From Temnopleurus reevesii (lineage: Eukaryota; Echinodermata; Echinoidea; Temnopleuroida; Temnopleuridae): DNA of 64,000 bases. The translations under genes and the position numbers were made by a program. Shown here one piece after another: positions 56,713-64,000 of this stretch (its first letter is position 1; each line of letters starts with the position of its first letter). The notes beneath the pieces are model-generated. The model had not been told where the DNA came from and searched no databases. It was given only the letters and a program-made list of their open reading frames with translations. The stretch lies in contig BQKZ01001703.1 of NCBI GenBank assembly GCA_036244855.1, positions 29,681 to 93,680 of the forward strand, in the 5' to 3' direction.

Positions 56713-57739
56713 AAGCAAGGTTCAACAGACTAGCCAGGTAAAGGAGGCAATACCAAACCTAATGTGCAAGATGGATGAGAAAGCCGGTCATGTACATGGT
56801 GCTATCGAGTCATGATATCAAAGCTTTTTATTCAAATAGGGCGAGAATTTTGTTACTGTTCAATGTTTATTTTACTCATATGTTGCAACTCCTTTTTATT
56901 TATTGATTACTAATTAATGCAGGACCAAAAATGACTATTAGTTTCACCAATATATACAATTTCAGAGAGGTTGTTTTTTATATTGAAAAACATATTATGA
57001 CATAACTTGCTTGCTGCTTACTATATGTGCAGTATTGAATATTCAATTTACTCAACAGTCTCTCATTTTTTAGACTTTTATATTTTGAAAACACAGTTTC
57101 TATTGTAAAATTAATTACTGTTTAGAAAGTATGATTTTATATTTCATTTTGTCATTAGTGCATTATATATTTGCTTGGATACCAGACTTGCCATATAGGA
57201 GAGTAGAGTAAATGAGACCATTTTATGTGTAATGAGCCAATTAGAGTTGATGTCAAGTTTATTTGTCTCTGTCTTGCTTCACTTGAAAAGCAGGACAAAG
57301 ATTGTTTTACTTCCTACTTTTGCTCAACTCAAACCAATATATAAAAGTGAACAAAGTATGCACAATTTGATTATCTTGATCAAAGATAATGTAGTAAAGT
57401 TATTCTCGTTGCCAATTCAATATGTCTTTGTACATTGATATGTAGAAAATTACCAAAACTGCCATAATACTTTCTTTCCTGGTTTGGGTTCAAAGAAGTG
57501 GCCTAAGATAATGCCTGGAGCCACTAGATTGGGGGGAATTTTGAGAGTGAATCACGTGTATGTATGACAAAAAAATGAAGAGGGCACATTACATATGCAG
57601 TCATTTCTTCATTGGGTACAAAGATGAGCGTCATTTACCAGAACATATGTAGTGAGGCGGATTAGCTGACTAATTGTGCACTTTTTGATACAAGAACCGA
57701 ATTTGGCAGAAATGTGCATGAATGCATTGCAAACATTTT

Positions 57740-58092
57740 CAGATATTGGGCCACTCAATATTGTGCCTTGATGGCGGTCACTTTAAAATTATCTTGGGGG
57801 ATTATTGTTTGTCTAAATATATGATTTGGGGTGGGGACGGCAACAATTTACAGTGTGTACTTATCGGCTATATTGGATTTCAAAATGGGTGCCATCAACT
57901 TGACTGTATCCAGGAAAATACATGTATATCTAGAAAGATGATAATTACAGATGAGTGCAAATATAAATCAAATAGTGGCAATTTTGAAATACAATATGTA
58001 TTGCAGATTTCTACCAGTAGACTACTATTTAATAATGATATCACCAAACCCACAGGTATTTGGAAATGAATATTTTGAGTGGCCCAATATCT
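57740..58092. mobile_element. TIR element in the plexin 3' region, about 353 bp
   Basis: Left end CAGATATTGGGCCACTCAAT and right end TTTTGAGTGGCCCAATATCT G form an inverted pair of about 20 bases. The interior keeps overlapping open frames on both strands, none recognised. It probably lies inside the plexin 3' UTR if the UTR extends this far. Confidence 0.75.
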
Positions 58093-58571
58093 GTAGGATA
58101 TCAATCTACCTAGTAAGGCTAGAACCAATTTTTTGTTTAAAGTAGACAATGTCTCGATCATGCTGTGGTCAGACTTTATCATTACAGTATATGTGAATTG
58201 GAAAATTTTAGTTTGCTCTGCAATTCCTTGATGATATATATGTCGGCCTATCTGTATTTGAAGAAAATATAGAATGCATAATTAGTTTATGACATTGAAT
58301 TTGGCAATTTGATTTTTTTTCATTTTTTGGCTATCGCACTTACCCAGTACTTTTGTTGTGTGCAGGCTTTAACAAGCCATTTTGGCCTGTGACATTTGAA
58401 TCCATACTGTGATTCTGAAGTTTTGGTAACGGAAGGTAGTCATTTAATAGACTTTCCTAGAATTACTGAAGAGTGAATATGAAACATTGGTCACATTGTA
58501 TAAACATGAATTTGAGAAGAGTTATGTACAATATATAATATGCAAGAATGCGATGTACATGCTAGTACTCC

Positions 58572-58577
58572 AATAAA
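58572..58577 (+). promoter_or_regulatory. candidate polyadenylation signal of plexin
   Basis: AATAAA about 1.86 kb after the plexin stop. Another AATAAA lies at 59201-59206. Neither can be proved from sequence. Confidence 0.25.
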
Positions 58578-60889
58578 CAGTACTGCATTTACAATTTCAT
58601 GCAAAACAACACCATCAAAGTTTTAGAATCAATAGTGTTGCAAATCATTTGGAGTCTTGAACTACATGTATATTCTTGTACAGTAATACACTACACTATT
58701 CCTTAATGTTTGTGGTGTCCAATAGTCAAAGAGGAACTATTTTACCTCAAACCTTTTAATACCAAGAAAAAAATCGGAAGGAAACTTGAGCATGTTTAAT
58801 GCCTATAGTACTTAAGATTTTAAATATTGCATGTGTACATACAATGAATGAAACAGCCTTTTCTATATTCACACTTAATCCTTTACTCGAATGTATTTTT
58901 ATTTATTTTAAGATTGCAGCTTCCGAAGATCACAGAAGCCTTTTTTTCTAGAACCAAATGAATTGTTGAATAGGTATTTTGTGAACAGAACAAGTATTTT
59001 TAGTGTCAGAACTTTTAAATGCCCATTTAGAGATGAAATTATATATTTTATGTTTATCCTATTACCTAATATATTACTGAAATCATTTTTGTTTTCTTTT
59101 TCTAAAGAGGCTTTATACAGGATATACGATATGAATGAAATGTCCCAGTTTATATTCTTGTGTAATATTGTATATTACAGAATTGTCATTTGTACAGAGG
59201 AATAAACTACTTTACACCAGTACTACTGGACAAATAAATTATGCTTCTACTGTTTTTTTTTTGTGTGACGTAAAGTTTGACTAGCCAAAGAAACAAAATT
59301 TAGACTTTGAAAGAATGTGTTCTGGGTTAAATTGTCCCTGTAGGAGATGACAGTAAGAATTAATGGAAGATCTCCAAACAGCTGAATTAAATATTTTCTC
59401 TGGAAGGGTTACAATTCTGCTTATTACCTCAGACAGTTTCTTCCTTTTACAATAACAACACCTTAGAAATTACACGGTTTTCCAATTATACAGGGCTTAA
59501 AAGTGATATCACTAGATACACATGAGAGAGCATATTTAAAAAAAAAAATGATACTCCCTTACTAGTCAGAGGGATCTATTAAATAGCGGAAAAGAGGTGG
59601 CACGATAGCGCTATCATCGTTTCAATCACGTGTACGTTTGAGTTTCTCATCACAGCCGCCAGATTATTAGGTTATTCTTTATAATTTTTCGGCATTTAAA
59701 AATATTCTTTTGTAGCAGTAATCCCTTACTGTATCCTAAAAAATCCTTTATTATTAAGGTCAGTAGATTATACTAATGTTCATGGACTAACCAACTATAC
59801 AGTATATAAATCTACCAAACAATTTTCTCAAATTATGCTCATCAAACCGCAAAAACATGATGGATGCAGCCAGGACTTTGTGAACGGTGCGATCGCTGAA
59901 ACTTTGTATGCCAGAAAGATGGCTGGTTCCCATGATGAAATGTTGTGCTGTCACACAGACCCCTAGCAAATTTGTGAAGGCTACTCCCCATCAAATTTCA
60001 TTTCTAAAACATACATACTTGATAATTGCAAAATAAAAACATTTCTGAGGAGAATAGAAGTCACATCCAATCATACTGGCTCCACAAGATATTAATTGTT
60101 CTATCAAACTTCTACCTCATGGCATGTTGGAAGCTGAAGCAAGTATTCTGGGTAAGAAATGTGCATTATTTTCAAAAATCATTATTGGAAAAGCTGTATT
60201 TCACAAAAATATAGCGTTTTCTATTACATTCTGATACGTAGAGAGGATTAATAAAGATGAAATTAAACAAACTGTCACGAGCATTAATTTACGAAAATGT
60301 CAGAAGCTTTATAGCCAAGATATTTGTACATGTTACATACAATTATTAATCAATACATTGTAAATCACCAATATGAGTAAAGCATTGGACAAAAAGCAAA
60401 GCAGTAATTTGTCTTTGTAAGAAATTGTATTGAAAAGAAAGTTTGAAAAAGTCAATTACTGTACCTACCACCCTTTTGAAGAGTAACATAAAGATAGTTG
60501 TAAACTAGATGATTATTCATACAAAAATAAATAGATTTTAATCTACATGCATATGTGCAACAGTTGTTAAAAAAAAGCATCATAAAAACACTGGACAATA
60601 AATATAGGTTTTCTCTGAAAATTCCATATGCTGTTTACTTTGATAATTCAAATGACCATCAACATTTAAAATCCTATGTAATTGATTTAATCAACATGTT
60701 GATTTAAAGATTTCTAAAAAAACATGTCTACAAATTCCCAACTCTTTTCGAAGCAGAGAGCTTAGAGCATTCTTTGGAAGACTCTGGCAAGACAAAAAAT
60801 CATCAATAATCAACGTCTTCATTCGTATGCGGGTGTTAGAGCTTCAATTTTAGCTTGTAACATAAACATGAATCTTTAACAAAGTTGAA

Positions 60890-61180
60890 TGTGGAATTAA
60901 CCAATACACTTCATGGGTTCAAGCATGGATTCATGGCAAAATGTTCTTCTGATACATGAATTATTACAGCAGTCAAAGGCAATGCCATGATTCTTGATCA
61001 CGCCAAGTAGGTACATATTGCTTGAAATGAAGTAAAGCTTTCAACAAATTCAGCATGGGCACTTCTTCGGAAAGTTGAACTCTATGGGCTAAGAAGCCAT
61101 CTGGGGTACCTCAAGACACAGTGCTTGGTCCATTGCTATTTCTACTCTACACAAAAGATCTTTTGGACTTATTTGCATAT
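60890..61180 (+). pseudogene. LINE reverse transcriptase fragment, degraded
   Basis: In mixed frames the plus strand shows LHGFKHGF (like QHGFR.G.S), SKAFNKFSM (like SKAFDK.PH), KVELYGLR and then SGVPQDTVLGPLLFLLYT with KDLLDL. The last block is the SGVPQG(T/S)VLGPLLFL.YINDL motif of CR1/Jockey-type reverse transcriptases. The order is right but several stops and a deletion separate the blocks, and the downstream catalytic FADD segment is missing. A dead copy. Confidence 0.75.
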
Positions 61181-61652
61181 AATTGCTTTACACAGAAGTA
61201 TTGAGACGTACATAGTTTTAATCACAGATATCGTAATGTCCAAACAACTTTCTGCCCAAATCTAATTATTATATATGGTCATAAATGCAAATGTGTCAAG
61301 GCACAAACATATTTATTGCACTTCTCATATTCAGCTCTGCAGACTACACATATGAAGCATAATTCAGCATACACTATAATTTACATCAGCACCATTTTAC
61401 TGATCTATTTAAATATCTATACTTGTACCAGTATTCATAATCCCTGTTTTTTACGTGCTATGAAAATCATCTACGAAGAACCTACCTAACCACTACATAA
61501 GGGCAATATATTACCGGGCCTGATATTGCAGTTACAGATTCTTGAAAGAAGAAAAAAAATGAAAGCATGAATATGATATATGGAGAAATGCACATACAAT
61601 AATATCCCCATATGAATTAAAATTATTAAATGTTGTTAATGAAAAATAGATA

Positions 61653-61804
61653 CAGTAGAATTTTTATATGAAGAAATATGATATACTTTTCCTGATATAA
61701 GGAGGTAATAATTTTGTCCCAGCTCTTAATAACTTATTTTGTAACCCTGCTATATCAAGGTATTTTTGAAGGTCCCAGCCCCTCCTTAAACTGAGTTTCT
61801 ACTG
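61653..61804. mobile_element. TA-flanked MITE (CAGTAGAA ends)
   Basis: Ends CAGTAGAATTTTTATAT and GAGTTTCTACTG are inverted over the outer eight bases and are flanked by TA on both sides. A TA duplication with CAGT-type ends is typical of Tc1/mariner-derived MITEs. About 152 bp. Confidence 0.65.
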
Positions 61805-61952
61805 TAATGCCATATGAAGACATAAAATTAAAACACACATGAAAGAAAATTAATAGTGGTTTAGTACACATGTACTGCTTGAATGAAAATTACATGCCTC
61901 TGCCTATCGTAGGTGGTGCTGGAGGCATTATGTGCGGATTTTCCGTACATCC

Positions 61953-61958
61953 TTTATT
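61953..61958 (-). promoter_or_regulatory. candidate polyadenylation signal of CLN3
   Basis: AATAAA on the minus strand, about 360 bases after the CLN3 stop codon. Not proved. Confidence 0.3.
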
Positions 61959-62316
61959 CCCACTTTCATTTTTGTGATAACTTGAGACTGGTCTTATAAA
62001 CAGGTACACATGGAATGAACAATAATCTGTTAAAGGTCAACTTTCACAGAGGTCAGAGAATGCATGAAAATGGCTCGTTCTCGCAACAAATCATAATCTG
62101 TTTGATATATCACGAGACCATTTGGGAGGGACAAGGGTCAGCTTAGACTTTTAGATCCATAAGGAAATAGGTCACACAGATCCTTTTATACATGAATCTT
62201 CAAGGAATATTCTTGCTATCAGTATTAAGCACAAGCTATGGAGGAAGTCAATATGCGACTATAAATTTTGACTGTGCATGGTAGATAATTCATGAAGCTT
62301 CCAATGTTAGGCAAAC

Positions 62317-62439
62317 TCATGTCACTCTGTTGCAGAAGGCTGTATGCACAGGCATTGCTATCACTGCTGCTATAGATATTCCAATGGAGTCTGATACAGA
62401 GGCACCTCCTAAGGCAAATTCTCGCTTATCTTCTTCAAC
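62317..62439 (-). CDS. CLN3: CLN3 (battenin) last coding exon
   Basis: Minus strand, after TTTTGTACAG; 40 codons and a TGA at 62317-62319. Reads VEEDKREFALGGASVSDSIG then ISIAAVIAMPVH. Battenin ends E...REFAMAA.C.SD.LGIS..G..A.P.H..LC. It joins the exon at 63778-63918 in phase 0 without any insertion. CLN3 is a multi-pass lysosomal/endosomal membrane protein; loss in humans causes juvenile neuronal ceroid lipofuscinosis. The C-terminal CNRVT lacks the CQLS prenylation-type motif known from mammalian CLN3. Confidence 0.93.
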   Translation of the reverse strand, partial: VEEDKREFALGGASVSDSIGISIAAVIAMPVHTAFCNRVT

Positions 62440-63777
62440 CTGTACAAAAACAATCATACAATCTCATGAAATTATACCTATAATAATGAGCCTGATATAA
62501 TAATCAAATATACCTTGTACTGAGAAGTTCTGTTGAAATTATGGATTGTAAGGTGACGGGCATATGCCAGTCACCGAAGAATCCATAATTTCATAGAGTA
62601 CTTAGAAAAATGTGCATGGTATATTTAATTTATATCCTAAAAAATTGCAAGGCCATATTTCATCTGTTTCCTTGTGTTCTACAAATCTGTCGATGAAATG
62701 AATTCCTCCAAATCATGATCTACAAGATTAAATCTTGGTTCATCGATGTTGATTTCTTAGTTGGTACTGGGTGAAGCCATTGTTGTTTATGTTTCGACGA
62801 ATTTTGATCTCAATATTGCATACTGATGCTATTATCAGGTATCGATAGCTGAATATTCAGTTATCGTAAAAGATGACGTCAGAATATTGACATATTCTTT
62901 CATGGTTCAAATATTTTTAATCACATGACTTGACCAATCACAATATATAAAGTAGGATATAATGCTGAATATTACAGTAAATCTTTAAGCACATAACAAT
63001 TATTTTGCACAAGTTACAATGAACAAAAACAATAGAATATTTTTAGATACTCTTAAAAACTTAAAACACCTTTATGAGGAACGATGAGTGTTGAACGATT
63101 CTAAAATAAAAGTATACACCTGTTTTGCATCCAAGTATAATGTAGAGTTTGTACGAGTTTTAAATATGGACACTTCTTAAAACGATGTCCTCTGAACCAG
63201 CAAAATGTCTTCTTTACATTAAAATCTATCAGGGCAATAAAAACATAGGGTTAGCGCTCTCACATTAGCCTGGTTATAACAAGAGATAGTTATGTCAGTA
63301 CTTCTTCCACTTACATCGGCATCATAAAGATAGTGGGTAAGGGGTTGTTTTTTCAAGCAGGGCCCAAGCAGGGCCCAGGAAAGGCCTAATGAGCTAAAAA
63401 GCAAAAAAACAAAAACAAAAAAACAAAAGAAGAGTTCAGGTCGAACCAATCTTAGAGGGTCGGCCTGTTGAGGGCATTCAAACAATTTTGGGGACCTTAA
63501 AATCAGATTTTTGTAAGAAAACAGTCATCCCCCACCTTAAAGCCTTTTTTCTTTTTCTTTATTTTTTACAAGTAGTTGTCCAAATATACTGCAAGAAGTC
63601 CCCCCAAATGCCTCTTTCATAATGAAAAAGAATGTATTGACCTATATACAGCCCCATCTAACAAACCCTCAAACAGAATAAGACGCAAGACTTACCTCTC
63701 TCCTAATTATAAAGAAGGTATTGACGTATGCAGCCCCTCCTAGCAACCCCTCAAACAGAATATGACGCGAAACTTAC
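62440..63777 (-). other. CLN3 last intron
   Basis: Near the 5' end (63613-63776) it holds two extra partial copies of the preceding exon's 3' end, see below. An A-rich run (AAAAAAACAAAAACAAAAAA) lies near 63400-63425. The rest is unassigned. Confidence 0.6.
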
Positions 63778-63858
63778 CTCTCTTCTTATGATAAAGAAGG
63801 TATTGACGTACGCAGCCCCTCCTAGCAACCCCTCAAACAGGATGAGAAAAAAGACGAT
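63613..63858 (-). repeat. CLN3: 82-bp tandem triplication of a CLN3 exon end and donor
   Basis: The word CAGCCCCTCCTAGCAACCCC recurs at 63813, 63731 and (as CAGCCCCATCTAACAAACCC) 63649, spaced exactly 82 bp. Each unit contains the antisense of FEGLLGGAAYVNTFF plus a GTAAGT-type donor on the minus strand. Only the copy inside 63778-63918 continues into a full exon. The most distant copy is the most diverged. Confidence 0.8.
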
Positions 63859-63918
63859 GATGATGGACGGAATGTAGAAGTAGAACAGCTGGGTGATGAA
63901 GATTATCACATTAATAAC
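63778..63918 (-). CDS. CLN3: CLN3 (battenin) penultimate coding exon
   Basis: Minus strand, after CATTTTCAG and ending at AGAGAG|GTAAGT, 47 codons, phase 0. Reads VINVIIFITQLFYFYIPSII, then FEGLLGGAAYVNTFF and IIRRE. EGLLGGAAYVNTF is the battenin hallmark within a membrane helix. The upstream exons are beyond the window, but a copy of them sits in the block at 48866-54012. Confidence 0.95.
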
Positions 63919-64000
63919 CTGAAAATGAGACGTAACATTCAATGAAGATACCAAGCTAAACTGAAGTCCAACTTAAAGCCCCGGTCACATAGGACCCCGG

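Larger units (their letters stand above)
56713..62316. other. intergenic region between convergent plexin and CLN3
   Basis: The two genes converge, so both 3' UTRs lie here. It contains the inverted-repeat element at 57740-58092, a LINE reverse-transcriptase remnant at about 60890-61180, and a MITE at 61653-61804. Candidate polyadenylation hexamers are listed. No additional protein gene is supported; the open frames at 58963-59205 and 57722-58182 resemble nothing known. Confidence 0.6.

Noticed and set aside
57722..58182. Frames of 115 and 95 codons on opposite strands
   Set aside because: They lie within the TIR element at 57740-58092 and its edge; no transposase motif is visible.
1..64000. 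CRISPR array, rRNA or tRNA genes
   Set aside because: No regular spacer array, cloverleaf with A/B boxes or rRNA-like conserved segment was noticed; the DNA is clearly from an animal nuclear genome.

Overview
The window looks like AT-rich, intron-rich DNA from a marine invertebrate deuterostome, most likely an echinoderm such as a sea urchin. That placement is an inference from protein similarity, the density of short inverted-repeat elements and LINE tails, and apparent high heterozygosity. No single sequence proves the species.

Two genes are supported. (1) A plexin (semaphorin receptor) on the + strand fills positions 1-56712. I trace 28 coding exons joined by compatible splice phases: the end of the Sema domain, three PSI modules, the IPT/TIG repeats, a basic furin-like site, one transmembrane helix, the juxtamembrane coil and parts of the split cytoplasmic RasGAP-like domain. 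The Sema start lies before the window. The Rho-binding domain and the middle of the GAP domain (between exons ending at 48079 and starting at 54773) are absent. (2) A CLN3/battenin gene on the - strand, whose last two coding exons lie at 62317-62439 and 63778-63918.

The assembly is visibly faulty in two places. A 233-base gap (30031-30263) separates two near-identical copies of a 1.8 kb stretch containing the second PSI exon. That exon is 115 nt, so using both copies would break the frame, and I read this as two unmerged haplotypes. The first copy carries a 3.17 kb terminal-inverted-repeat element that the second lacks, giving a natural empty site. Second, a block between two single N bases (48865 and 54013) sits exactly where the missing plexin exons belong. 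It carries five minus-strand CLN3 exons (one truncated) plus a duplicate exon, and its first 183 bases repeat 63818-64000 without visible difference.

The remaining sequence is introns and a 5.6 kb intergenic region. These hold many MITE-like elements of at least nine families, two degraded LINE reverse-transcriptase fragments, a TG-rich higher-order repeat and purine- or pyrimidine-rich tracts. No tRNA, rRNA or CRISPR array was seen. Exon borders were set by hand from frame and GT/AG sites.
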